Source: Castanea sativa (taxonomy: Eukaryota > Streptophyta > Magnoliopsida > Fagales > Fagaceae). Taken from it: a DNA stretch of 64,000 bases. Made by a program: the position numbers and the translations under genes. The notes beneath the pieces are model-generated. The model did no database searches and was not told the origin of the DNA. It was given only the letters and a program-made list of their open reading frames with translations. Shown here piece by piece: positions 11,769 to 25,300 of the stretch. How positions within the stretch are numbered: position 1 is the first letter of the stretch; each line of letters opens with the position of its first letter. The stretch spans positions 44,537,464 through 44,601,463 of the forward strand of contig NC_134015.1 of NCBI RefSeq assembly GCF_040712315.1. Direction: 5' to 3'.

Positions 11769-12265
11769 TATATATTAAGAGGATTCAGAAAGTTAGTTAT
11801 TGTTTTTTTTTTTCCTGTCAAAAATACCCTTAAATTAATTAACCAACATAATAAAAAATGGGGTTAAAATAATAAATTGGCAAAAGAAAGTTAGTGATTA
11901 CTTTTTTTACTGTCAAAAACACCCTTACTAAAAACTTAAAAATTGGGTTAAAATAGTAAATTGACAAAAAATAATAAATTCCTATTTCTACGTTGAAATG
12001 CCTTCCTACTTCTAATAAATTTCTACTTTTAACCCAATTAGATTCTACTCACTAACTCTCTACAAAATAGGACCACTTTTTTGTTAGTTTTAAAACTACT
12101 CCAATCTACAAAACTCAATCCAGGTATTCATCATACACTTAGATCTTTTTTCTTTTTTTTGGTGATTAGAAAAAATAGAAATCTCAAATTATAATAAATG
12201 CAAAATTATTAATTTTTTTTAAAAAAATAAAAGAACCTCTGAGCACGCGCGTGCTTAGAGGCTAT
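11769..12265 (+). mobile_element. Short Helitron-like unit, copy 2, tandem to copy 1
   Basis: It begins TATATATTAAGAGGATTCAG, follows copy 1 for its whole length with small differences, and ends with the perfect palindrome GCACGCGCGTGC, spacer, CTAT. Non-autonomous. Confidence 0.6.
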
Positions 12266-12475
12266 TTTTGTTTATGAAGTTTAGAGTGCTAAATACCAAA
12301 TATTTGATATTTGACACACCGAATAAGAATGCCAATACATTTCATTCATTTTCGTTCATTTTCATTTCTTTCCATTTGCTTATTTCAAAAAATCCAATTA
12401 ATCAAAAAGTTACATTCTATTCTTTGCCATTCATTATTTCATTTCCCTTCATAAAATACATTCATTTCCATTCCC

Positions 12476-13135
12476 GGCCAAAATGGGCAATTAGCCACAG
12501 TTGCTGAAGAATATAGTTAGTAGGCATTGGTGCGAAAGTAAATATAATTCTAACATCTCGAGTGTAAGAGAGTCGATTTTGGGGGTCAAAATCGAGTCTC
12601 AAAGACTCGATTTCCAAGGTCTATCACGTCTGATATGACATTTTATCCACGTGGTGACCACCTGGAAATCGAGTCTTAGAGACTCGATTTACAAACCACC
12701 CAAAAAAAAAAAAATCCCAGAAATCTCTGGGTCGCGACCTGCGCGACCCTGGTCGCGACCTGCGCAACCTGGGTTGCGACCCCTGTGCTGCCTGGGTCGC
12801 GCTGCTGGTCGGCAGCGATGGGCCTGTGGTGGCTGACCTTGTGCCGGAATACAGATGCAATGAGGAAATGAAACTCAGAAAAAAAGAGAAGGAAAATAAG
12901 AAAAAACAAGTGAAAGTTGTAAATCGAGTGTTAGATACTCGATTTTCAGGTAGAGTTCACGTGGAAAAAATGCCACATCAGACTTGATCTAATCATGAAA
13001 ATCGAGTCTTTGAGACTCGATTTATAGCCTAAAATCGACTCTCTTAAACTCGAGATGTTAATAAAAAATATACTTTAGAATAAGTACTTACTAATTATAA
13101 TGTTTAAAAATTAATGCTAATGGGCCATTTTGGCC
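12476..13135. mobile_element. Mutator-like element (TIR-MULE), 660 bp, with 9-bp duplication
   Basis: The ends are GGCCAAAATGG at the left and the reverse complement at the right. The perfect 9-bp duplication TCCATTCCC lies at 12467-12475 and 13136-13144. The inverted arms run about 220 bp. Each arm holds two 23-bp palindromic boxes (AATCGAGTCT, 3 bases, AGACTCGATT). The 200-bp centre is GC-rich with GGTCGCGACC-type repeats and no ORF of note. It lies directly against the GLE1 5' region. Confidence 0.9.
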
Positions 13136-13342
13136 TCCATTCCCATATAATCTTTCCATTCCCTTCCCCTGTAAACTCCCAAAACGAAGACTAAAACCAT
13201 CGGTTCTATCTATCGTCGCCTTCCATTGAATACGATATCCAGTGCACCGATATCCTTCATTACTATATCACTGCGAACTCTTCAATTTCCGAAGCATTCA
13301 CCGTGAATCCCTCCTACTCCTTCAGGTTTTCAAATAACAATA
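13136..13342 (+). promoter_or_regulatory. GLE1: GLE1 5' leader and possible core promoter
   Basis: A TATA-like CATATAATC lies at 13144-13152, only about 10 bp from the MULE end, followed by a CT-rich leader to the first AT of the split start codon. The transcription start is not known, and some of the promoter must lie within or beyond the MULE. Confidence 0.45.
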
Positions 13343-16300
13343 ATGTAAGTTTTAAGCTTTCTTCTCTTTCGCTCTGCTTAGCTGAACCCTGAAATTCGAA
13401 TATAAAAGCTCTCATTTTCACACTTTTCATTGCCTAAAACTAAGATTACAATTCAATTTTGGGTCTTTCTCGTTGTTCTAATTAATGGTTTTTTTTTTTT
13501 TTTTTTTCGTGTATACAATTAGGGGTGTAATAAAGTTGGAACCTCGTTGTGCCCAAAGAATTGATGGAATGGCAATCGACCCTGAACCCAATTGGAAGTT
13601 TGATTCTTTATTATCAGAGCTTAATTCATTGGAAACAAAGCTCAGTTCCTCTACTAATGTTCCTGCGCCTTTCGCGAAATCATGGCCAAGGTATAACAAT
13701 TTTTCAATGCTTTCTGTATGTAACTGTACTTGGGTATCTGTGTAATGCCAAGAGATATTCAATTCAAGTGTCTTCCACTTTTTGGATTTGGTGCTTTCTG
13801 TATTTCGTGCTGTTCGAGTATAATTTGAAATTGTATTCTGTATATAACTGTACTTGGGTAATTTTGTAATGCCAAGAGATATTCAATTCGAGGTCTTTTC
13901 AATTTTTGGATTAGATGGTTTCTGCATTTCAAGCCATTCAAGTATAATTTAAGAAGCATCGTGTACTATCTGAAGTTCTAAACTAATTGGCATTGTAGGA
14001 AAATGGGTTTTTTTTTTTTTTTAAATTTATTTGTTGATGCTTATAGACTTGTGACTAATGCAACTCATTTGTGATTGTTTTTGCTTGTCTGAGTATGTTG
14101 TAATTCAAGGGTCTTTCACTTTTTGGATTAGATGGTTTCTGTATTTTGTGCCGCTCAAGAATAATTTAAGAAGCACTAGTGTGTCTAAACTAATCTGCAT
14201 TTTAGGAATCTAAACTAATCTGCAGTTTAGGAAAATGGGTTCTTTTTATTGATTCTTATAGATTTGTGACTAATGCAACTCATTTGTGATTGATTTTGCA
14301 TGTCTGAGTATGTATTAATGCAACTCATTTGTGATTAATGCAACTCATTTGTGATTGATTTTGCATGTCTGAGTATGTATTAATTCAAGGATCTTTCACT
14401 TTTTGGATTAGATGGTTTCTGTATTTCGTGCAGTTCAAGCATAATTTAAGAAGCACTAGTGTGTACTGTCTGAACTAATCTGCATTTTAGGAAAATGGGT
14501 TCTTTTTATTGATGCTTATATATTTGTGACTAATGCAACTCATTTGTGATTTTTTTTTTCTTCATCTTCAACTCTGTTTAGATATATCTCCAATGGGAAG
14601 AGCAGTGGTAAAAGTTGTAAGCCTTTTATAATGCGTGTGTCTGAGGATGAGATTTACGACACTGAAAGCGAAGGTGAGGAGGATCGAAGTTTGGTGGCTG
14701 CAACACGGTTCAATTGTGATGCAATTTATTTGAGGTGCTAACTTCTTCTTCTTGTTTTCCTTTTAACATGGGAAAATTTGTTTGACGATATAAGATGTTC
14801 TTTATGGGATTTTATTTGGTGTTGGAAATCTTTTTTTTATTTTATTTTAAATTACACATGTATGCATTAAGATGGGAGGAATTGATATATTTTTTCTGCT
14901 AATAAGATATTCAATGATGGTGTTCATTTATTTTTACCTTCCAATGCCAGTAGTGATTCTGATGATGAGTCAACTTTTAAAGACCAATCCTTCTTAATGG
15001 ATGAAGTGCAAATAGTTGAAGGTGCTTTGTGTGAGCTAGCCCATGAACATCACCTTGAAGATAAGGTATTTTTCTGTTTTTGATCAGTAAATGTTGCTCA
15101 TGATGCTGATTGATATATTTTCCACAATATTATCTAGTAAATTGGAAATTATACATTACATTATGTAGTATTTTAGAAACAACTTGAAAATTATGATCCT
15201 CTATTCTCCACATCCAGAGTTATTTTTATGCTCTATTACTGTTGCTACTGCTTCTGGTGCTTGTACTATTATTTGCACTAGGTTCCCCTTACCTGTTTGA
15301 TATACAATTCTCTGTTAAACCTGGATGTAGAAAATTGAATGAGTTTGTAATAAACCTGGATGCGAGAAATGAATGAATTTATCTTGTGTTTGGCCATTTG
15401 GAGTTGTCGTAGCTAGCAAAGAAACCCATGTTTTGATTCAAGTCTGTTTGTAAATGTCTTGTTAATCTTTTCTGCTTGGTGCATAAACATAGTATTTCGA
15501 TTGATGAGCAGGAGGAGATTAGGAACAAAATTTCTGCCTTAGAGACAGATTTAAGGAGTGGAAGTGAGAAGTCTACTTCTGCCCTTACTCAAGTTGAGAA
15601 ATACAGAGAAGCAAGAAATGAAATGGATAGGAAACTTGATACTCAATACCAGCGCAAGATGTAAGACAATTTTTTATTTCATGATATGGCATGCTTTATT
15701 TTAACAACATGGTTGAACTTATTATCCTAGTTTCAGGAGTTGTCTTTCTGCTACTATTGTCTGTGACATTAAATTTCATACCACTACTTTAGAATAGACC
15801 TATGAAGTAAAATGCATGCATGATATAATCTTTATAGTTGGTGATGTGTCAATCCCTTTATATGGATTTCATTCTCATAGATTTTATTTTGTTTGTTTCT
15901 ATAAAACATAGTAGAGACAACTGACAGAGGGAGGGATGGTTAGTTGAAATCGGAATTGTGTTGTGCATTTCTCATTCCCTAGTGGATTGATAGATGCTTG
16001 TTTTCCACTTTTCTATTCTTCCCTCTTTTGGGGGTTCCAGAAATGTTTTTTTGATAATTTCTTACAATCATTGTAGTGCAGAAGCACTTGATAATCACTT
16101 GACTGCTGTTCAGCGGGACCATGAATTGAGATCACAAATAGAAGAAAGAAAAATAAGAAGTGATGCAGCTTATGAAGAGGCCAAAAGAAGGGAAAAGGCT
16201 CTCCAAGAAGAAAAAATACGCCAAGAAAAGTCTAAAGCAGAATCTGAGGTTTGTTGGCACCTTTCAGTCCTTTGACATTTTTCTGGTAACATTTTCATAT

Positions 16301-19300
16301 TAGTTTTTTCAGTCCTCCTCTATACACGTTACTCCTGTAGATATCCTTTGAAATGCATAACCGAGTTATTGTGACAGTTCTTGGACTATGGGAAAACTGG
16401 AACTCCTTTGGCATTTTCTATGCCTCTTTTGCTTTTTGGGACTTCATTTCTGCACAAACATTTTCCATTAAGCTACACAAGACATGGTTATTTCCAACCC
16501 AAAATGCTTACTGTGCATGCCTTTCTACTTGTTTGTTTGATTGGAGCATTGTTTTAAGTCCTATATTGCTGCAAGAAAACATTCGTCTCACTTGTGTTTT
16601 GTGCTTTTGTATTTTTTTGTAATAAGTGTCCATTTCTTCATCAAATGCATTTTGTTTGCCGCTACTTCTAATTGGTTTTCTGGTCACTTGGTGAAAAAGT
16701 AGTTCTAGTATAGCTTAGCGTTCCAAGGCAGATACCATCATCCTTTATAAGTAATAAAAATATAATGGAATGCAGGCCAGACTTAGAGCTGAGGAAGCAA
16801 TAAGGGCTGCTTTGGAAGCTGAGAGAAGAGCAGCTTTGGAAGCTGAGAGAAGAGCTGTGAAAGAAACTGCAGAAAGGCAAGCTATTGAGACCTCAACAAG
16901 AGTTGCTGCTAGGCCAGCACAAGAAGAAGATGCAGGACGCCAAATGAATGCTAATTCAGCAAAAAAATCACAATCAGCAAGTAATTTTTTTTTTCAAGTA
17001 CTTGATAGATTGATTATACCATGCTTCACATGTGCTGTTTGTGTGTGCTGTTTAGCGAATTGTCTCATTTAATACTTTTGCCCTCACCAATTGGCAACGT
17101 GATGGTAGGTAATGTACTCTGGGCAGCAGAAAGTGCTCTAAATTTAGAACAGGCAAGAATACAGAAACTTAAAGAGGTAGATGAAGGAAACCAGGCTCTG
17201 AGGTTGACTTATAATAAGGTATTGCTAACACTACAGGGATTAAGTTTTGAAATATTGGAATTAGAATATATGTTTTATTAAATTTTATTTGGGATTTATA
17301 TATTGAAAAGATAATGCTATTACTCACACCTGGATACTGTTATTGTAGATTAGACTCTCATTTTGTGGCAGTTATATTACTGAAGTCTAAGTTATAGGCT
17401 AAGTGACTTGCTTCCTTTATTTCAGTAGGTGACATGGTCTTCTTTTTTGTCAGGATTTGAGCAGCTATGAAAAGCTTATCGGTAGGTTGATAAGACAAAT
17501 AAGTGGATCAACGGAGGTTGTCCGGTGAGATGGATTTGATTTTCACTTCAATCTAGTGAAACATTGCATTATCAATGAAATTTTTTGGTTTTCCTTTATT
17601 TTCTGTATTACTGCACCTAAATTATTTCATCATGATGAGTATGAAACTGCTTTCAATGTTTGCCCCTCACCCCAGCCAATCACAACATGGCACTGATATG
17701 AAGGACTTAGTTTTTGCTTGCCTTTAGAGTGGACTTCTACCCTGGACTGCATTGGACTGGAGTAGCTGGTCAGACTAGTAAATTAGGTGCCAGGCCTTTT
17801 GGCCATTTTCCTTCCCCCCCCCCCCCCTTCTTTTTATTCATTATATTATTCATGGCTTTGAACTAATAAAGTGATTGATACTGATCACACTGGCTGACTT
17901 ATGATCTGTCACTTATTAGTGAAGGTTGTAGTTGCTCCAGCCTCTTTAGATAGAGTGAGGGTGTTTCCTATTTTTGAGAAGATTTCTGTCTAGTTGCATG
18001 TTTTCTGTTATAGCCGGCATGAACTAAGACACTTCATGGCTTTTGGCATGGTAGCATATTAAGAATTCTTCCTTAAGCTTCATTGTTAAAGAACTCAAAT
18101 TCTGGTTTTATTCATGGCATTCAAGTTGATTGTAATTCTTCACCACAAAAGTAACTAATACTTTGGGATCTTGTTTGTATTGATTTACCACTTGCAGTGA
18201 AAAGTCACGTGAAATTATTAAGATTTTCAATGATCGTCATTGCCCGCAATCTGTCATGGTGGCAGCATTTGCAAAGCTGGTAATTTCATGAATCTGGCCA
18301 AAGACATTCTTTTGTGTTCTACCTAGATTCATTTTTGGATTGGATTGTTCAGAGAATGGAAGAACTAGACAGAAAGTTCTGGAACATGTTTTTTTTTTTT
18401 TGATAAGTGGAACATGCAAGTTAAACAAGCTTAAAGTTGGAAAATATGGGATATTATTTGGTATCTGGAAAGAGTTTAAAAACAACTTTTTAAAAAAAGT
18501 TTAAAAAGAACATTTAGAATTGGATATTTATACTCTGTAACCATAGACATCAAAACAATGAATAATGTAGAATTCAGAAATTAGGGTTAGCCAAGTCTAG
18601 AAGTCCAGTTCTAACAACTATGAGTCCATGCATGGAGTTAGAAAATAAACAGTTAGCAGTTTTCTTACTTTGTTAATGAAAGCAAATGATAGGGTGCATG
18701 GACACGTACTAAACAAGAGTTGCAACTGCTCCTTATATATTACCATATAGAACCTTAATAATATGAGATATCTGATGATAGGATTTAAATATTTGTTTCC
18801 TCTTATTTTAATACAACATTGGAGTCACTATTGAGAAGCTCTTCAGCTCATAATTTTTTGTCATTATATTTGATGGTCTTGGACATTCTGACTATCATGC
18901 TCTAGTGAAATTCAAACTGAAAATTTTCTGTCACAGGATATTGACAGTATATTCTTTTAATTATGTTTTTTATAAGTAGACAGTAAACTTAAAGAGATAA
19001 TATTATTCCCAATTTTGACGTTACAGGTTGTCTCCCGTTGTACAAGCCCTAATACTGATGCTTTTGCGTGTGGGCATGTCATTGTTCTTGTTACCTCACA
19101 GGTAAAACACGTTTTATTCATTGTGTTTGGGGCTGGATGTTCATTAATGAGATCATTGGTTAGTGGCTGTTGGATGCTCTGTGTTTTGCATTCTTCTACG
19201 CATTAGGATGCTACTCAGAGATTGTAATTTTTTTTTTGTGATAAATAACGAAATTTCATTAAACAAAAGTCCCAGGTACATCGGGAGTGTACATGGAAAG

Positions 19301-22300
19301 GGTTACATTAAGATCGAAAATTACAATGATCAAGCATAACAAAAAGATTAGAGCAAGAAAGAGAAGAGAAAACAGAACACCAAGCAAACAAAGAGTGGAG
19401 GAGGAGAGATTTAATCTCAAGAATCGTCCGTTTCGTTCCCTCAAAGCATCTACTATTCCTTTCCCGCCAAAGACACCATAACACACAATGTGGGACAGCC
19501 CGCCATAGGTCTATATTGCGCTATCTACCGAATAGACCTTGCCAGGATGTAAACAAATCTGCAACACTTTGAGGCATCACCCAAATCGCACCAAAAAGGA
19601 CCCAAGCCATAGACCATAGCTCAAAAGCAATGGGACAATGAAGAAGAAGATAGTTTACCGATTCCCTGCTTCTTTTACACATAATACACCAATCCATGAT
19701 AGGGACCCTTATTCCATAGCCTATCTAGGGTTAAAATCTTGCCTAAATCGGCAGTCCAAGAAAAGAACACAACTCTAGGAGGGACCTTTGAGCGCCACTC
19801 CGGTTTTCGCGGAAAAAGGTTATCAGGGGTCGGGAAGAGGGATAAGTAGTATTCACTAACCTTAAAGCCCTTGTTCTTGGTAGTCTTCCAGCAAAGTTTG
19901 TCATACCCCGCACCAATAAAGGTCATAGAGTGTATAAGACTCCAAAGACTGATACCATAAGTAGTTGTTACTTATTTTGTACACCACCCACCCCAAATAT
20001 TCCCATACTTGATCTCGATAATCCGCTGCCAAAGCTGGCTTGTCTCCATACCATACCTCCACAACCATTTACTAAGCAGAGCTTGGTTAAATTTTCTCAA
20101 GTTCCACGCACCTAACCCACCAAACTTCAGAGGGCTACACACCTAAGCCCAATTGACCAGGTTCAATTTATGAGACTCATCAATATCACCCCATAAAAAA
20201 TCCCGCTGGAGTTTCTCAATGCAATTTGCAATATCCACCGGTATAGGAGCGAGAGATGGGTAATAAGTAGACAAGGTTGAGAGAGTGCTTTTGAGTAAAG
20301 TAACCTTACCACCTTTTGATAGATACAAACGCTTTGAACTTGCTAATCTTCTCTCCATTTTCTCAAGAATAGGGTTCCAAATTGCCCTATCCTTAAATTT
20401 AGCTCCCAACAGAAGCCCCAAATAAGTCATTGGCAGTGAGGACTACCTACACCCTAAAAGGGCCACTAGCTCACCCATATTTAACACCTCACCAACCGGA
20501 ACCAATTCGGATTTAGCCAGATTAATATACAAGCCTGACACAGCCTCAAATGAAGATAAGATATCTCTCAATTTACCAATCTGACTAGGTAAGGTGTCAC
20601 AAAAAATTAGAGTATCGTTCGCAAAAAGAAGATGAGACACCATTAAGAGGGTATGAGATCTAGGACCCATGGTGAATCCTGACTCCTGAGATATGACCAG
20701 CCAAAATAGCCCCGTCTAATAACTGGCTTAAAGCTTCCATAACAATAACAATTAAAAGTGGGGAGAGAGGATCACCTTGACGCAGTCCCCTAGAACTCCC
20801 AAAGAAATCTTTAGGACTACCATTGATCAAGATGGAAAATTTCACCGTGAAAATGTAGAACAAAATCCACTTCCTCCACTGCCTAGAGAAACCACATCGT
20901 TGTAACATATATAGGAGAAAGTCTCAACTTACATGATCAAATGCTTTTTCCACATCCAATTTACATAAAACACCTGGAACTCCTGCCTTTAATCTACTAT
21001 CTAGGCATTCATTAGCAATTAAAACTGAGTCCAAGATTTGCCTATCCGGCACAGAGGCATTTTGAGTCTTAGAAATAATCCCAAAAATAACCCTTTTTAG
21101 CCTATATGTTAGCACCTTGGATAGAATTTTGTAAATACCACCCACAAGGCTGATATGTCTAAAATCTCTCACGTTAACAGCATCAACCTTCTTTGGAATG
21201 ATAGCAAGGAAGGTGGCATTAAGACTTTTCTCAAAAACAACCTGGAAATGGAAGTTACCAAATAGCTCCATAATTTCTTGCTTTAGAAAATCCCAGCAAG
21301 ACTGAAAGAAAGTGATCAAGAAACCATCTGGCCCCAGAGATTTGTCATCATTGCAATCTTTGATAACTCCATAAGCCTCCTCTTCTTCAAAGGGTCTGTC
21401 CAGCCAAGCTGCATCCTCCCTGGAAATCCTAGAAAATTCCACTTCATCAAGGATAGGTCTTTGCCCTTCATTCTCATAATATAACTGTTTGTAAAAAAGA
21501 GAAATGCACGCAGCTGTGGAACTTGGATTTGAAGTCAGTTCACCATCCACCACCAGATTATTGATAGTATTAAATCTTCTATGGGAATTTGCAGTTCTAT
21601 GGAAGAACTTAGTGTTTCAATCTCCCTCACGAATCTAGAGCGCCTTAGATTTTTGTCTTCGACAAATTTCCTCCATGAGGGTTACCTTTTCAAGCTCAAT
21701 GCGAAGCTGATCCTTCTCCAATATCTCTTCATTGGTTAGAGATCGGAATCTGCAATCAAATCTAAATCATTGAGATCTTTCCATAACTTACGCTTCCTAT
21801 TCTCCACATTCCCAAATTCTTCCTCATTCCATTTCTTTAAATCTAGCTTCAAAGCTTTCAGTTTGCTTGCAATTCGAAAGCCAGGAGAGCCTCAAAAAGT
21901 GTGGGATTCCCACCAGGATCTCACTCTATCCACAAAACCATCTGCCTTTAACCACACATTCTCAAAACGGAATGGCCAACTGTCCCTATGGAAATTTCCC
22001 CCCTCTAAAAGGATTGGGAGGTGATTCGAGAGCAACCTTTGGAGTCGTCTTTGACGAATATTCGGAAAATGTTCTTCCCAATCGGAAGATAGTAGAAACC
22101 TATCAAGCCTAGAACACGAAGCCACCTCTCTGGAATTAGACCAAGTAAATGTACCCCCTTCCAAAGGCAAATCTATAAGACCTTGTTCAGAAATAAGATT
22201 TGAAAATTCAACCATAGCAGATGAGAAGGGACCTGAACCAGAATGCTCTGATGGAAATCTCACTACATTAAAATCGCCACCAAAGCACCAAGGCACACTC

Positions 22301-25300
22301 CACCAACTACAAATACCAGCCAGCTCCTCCCAAAGCAATCGCCGATCAAGTTCAGAGTTTGGGCCATAAATACCAGTAAAAGCCCATTCAAATTGATCCT
22401 CTAGATTTTTGAATTTACATGAAACAGAAAATCGACCCACCTCTTTATCAATTTTCTCCACAGTCCTTCTATCCCACATCACCAAGACCCCCCCAAAAGC
22501 CCGAATAGAGCCCAAATAAAGCTAGTCTACATGCTGGCAACCCCACAAGCTTCGTATCTCTCTTCTGGATATGAACTCCATTTTTGTTTCCTGAAGACAA
22601 ATAACCTCAACACCCCAGCTTCTGATCATATTTTGCACTCGGAGTCTTTTGTCACTATCATTTAGCCCCCTAACATTCCAAGTGATTAATTTTAAATTCA
22701 TTGAGGCACCACTAATTCCCGATCCCTAACTACACTGCTTGAAATAGCAGAGTCCTTCTCAAAATTCCAAGAGCTTAGCAAACTCTTCAATTCCCTACTA
22801 CCTTTGACACCCGTTTTGTTACCTTCCTTCAGAGGGCTCTCTCTCTGCGAGACAAATTTTTTCTTGGCCTCTAAGGCTAAGAACAACCCAGTAATATTTG
22901 CTTCGAAACCTTCCAAGGAAGTCCCCACTGATTTCCTAAATGCTTTAATTCGACTGAGAACCCAAGGTGAAAGATTTGTGGAAGCACCCTCAACCTCCAG
23001 GTGGACATCAGGATTGGCCACGGCCAAAGGTTGCGCAAGCAGGAGCTCCTCCATTGCTACTCCTTGAATTATTTTCTCCTCCAAGTCCCATAGCTCACAC
23101 TCCGAACCTGAGACTATGGAAATAGATCACACTCATCTGCCCAGCTAACAATGCGCTTTTCTTCCTTGAAGGTGTTGTTACCCTGGCCCTCATTTCCTTC
23201 ATGTTCTGAGAAATCTGACATGCTCCCAGGAGAGTGATAAAGAGAAAGAGGGATTACAATCTGCTTCCCATCGCGTAGCTCCAAGACCTAGTTATTATAA
23301 TTACCCCAGGTGCTCTCTAAATGCCCAACAAAATCCTTGCTTGAAGGGCGAGACCCAACCTGGCCACCGTCGAGCTGATCCGAGGCCAAATCCTTAAGCA
23401 AAACGCCCGACAGAGGTCCCAAACCCAAATCGATTTGCAAACCCACCTCCTTTGCCGGTATCGGGAGCTCATGTTCCACCTCGGCAGCACTTCGGGGACC
23501 TGCATGTGCTGAGATCGCAGTATCGAGGTCCTCTGAGGCATATACTGGTTTTCTGTTGTCGGGGTTCTGTTTGGCTTGATCTGGGTGGTGCATCGGCACT
23601 GTATCAGAGTTGATCGTGGTCTTTGGGACTGCTTCTGTGGGTGACTGAGTGGGAGACACAGCTTGCGATGTGTCTTTGGGGTGGGTTAGGGGCAGTGGGT
23701 TGGGTTGTGATTTTGAGTGGTTGATGGGCTTTTGTCTCGGTTTGGGTTTATTATTGGGCATGGGTATATTGGGCTTGTGAACCCATTTGTTAATCTCCCT
23801 TCCTTTAATAGAGTTACCCGTTCCAGTGAAGATGGGCTTTGTCCCAGTCATGTAGTTGGGCTTATTTTTCAGTACCTTAGGGTCCACTCCTTTAACATCT
23901 GATGATTCTATAGTCCACTTCCCACCATTACCACATTCTACACGTAGGAATAAATCTAAGGTCAACGAATCTGTTTTGATTTTCCCATTAATGTCAAAAG
24001 TTAGTTCAGCCCAATCTGTGCCTTTGCCTTCTCCGAATACAAAATGCATTGATCACGGTGAAAAGAACTGGAAGCAGAGGGTTTCAAATTTTGAAATTCA
24101 GCAACTTTCTCCTTTCCTTTTATACTACCACCACCAAATTTTGACTGTCTATGCGGTTGGCCCTGCCCAGCAAGGGGGGCTGGTTCTAACGTCTTCCTCA
24201 GATGCAGACCAAAACCCCTCCATCCACTCCCCATCCTCCCCACCAGTATCACAATGTTGCCCCTTTGTTGACCATGCAAAAGTTCAGAAAGCAATAGGAA
24301 TGTGCCACGGGCATTGGACCCCATCTGTATGATAAGGACTTTCTCACCCTCCCTTATAGTTCTCACAAAGTGATTAGAAGATTGCTTAGAAAGCAATTCC
24401 TCCATATGAAACAACAATCTATAGGCACTCTCTCTTCCCATTAAAACAGAGCGCAGCGAATTCCGGCCCCTCTCAACAATCTGTAGCTGGAAAAAAGACC
24501 CCCCTTCCTCAATTGAAAACTCAAAAGTTTTGGATTCAATGAATATAAACATTAAACCACCCATAACGGATAAACGGAAACCAACCGGAGGTTTGAAAAG
24601 CAGCCCGCTAAAAAAATCAAACCCTTTGAAACAAACAACAAGAAGGAAGAAAATATGTAGTAAGCAAAAAAATCTATGGCTGATTCAAGGTAGCTGGGCC
24701 TTGTTTATGACTAATCCAAGGTAGCCAGGCCTCCATGAGCACGAAAATTAGATTTCACAAACCCTTGAAGAACTACCATAGATAATTCCTATTCTTGATA
24801 GAACCAGCAGGTTCTTATCAATGCAAGGCTATGAGCTAGTAAATAAACTCGTACAATATACTTTCTTATTTCGGATATTTATTCAACATCTTCAAGTTTA
24901 CTCAGAGATTGTAAAATTAAAGGACTTGTTTCAAAACTTCAAGATATTGCAACGTTGAGGACTACTACTTTTTAGGTTATTATTTACGCATGAGATTAAA
25001 AAAAAAGTATCCTCATCTGCCAGGGGTCATATCAGGTTGGTACAAATAGGAATGGTGTAATTGGTTGTGGTTAGGGTTTGATTTTGATACATTTTAGGGA
25101 TATCTCAATGAAACAAATTCTAGAGGCCTTCATGGAAGGCCTTCTATCTGTATTCAATTGGAAGAAAGTTTCATAAGTTCATGAATTTGGTTCAAATGAC
25201 GGAGGAGGATAGCCTTCACAATGTAGCTCTTTTGTCATTTATAGTTTTATACATCATGAAATAGACAATCAGACACATAGATCTTTTGCAAGCTCTCACA

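Larger units (their letters stand above)
19212..24914 (-). mobile_element. L1-type LINE, nearly full length, antisense in GLE1 intron 11
   Basis: The 16-bp target duplication TACTCAGAGATTGTAA is at 19212-19227 and 24899-24914. The element body (19228-24898, 5.67 kb) reads on the minus strand: 5' leader, ORF1, ORF2 (endonuclease, RT, zinc-binding tail), and a 3' end near ATTTATCAC then poly-A (poly-T at 19228-19236 on +). Both ORFs are broken by stops and a frameshift. The exact duplication and almost complete length argue for a fairly recent insertion that has since decayed. Confidence 0.93.
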
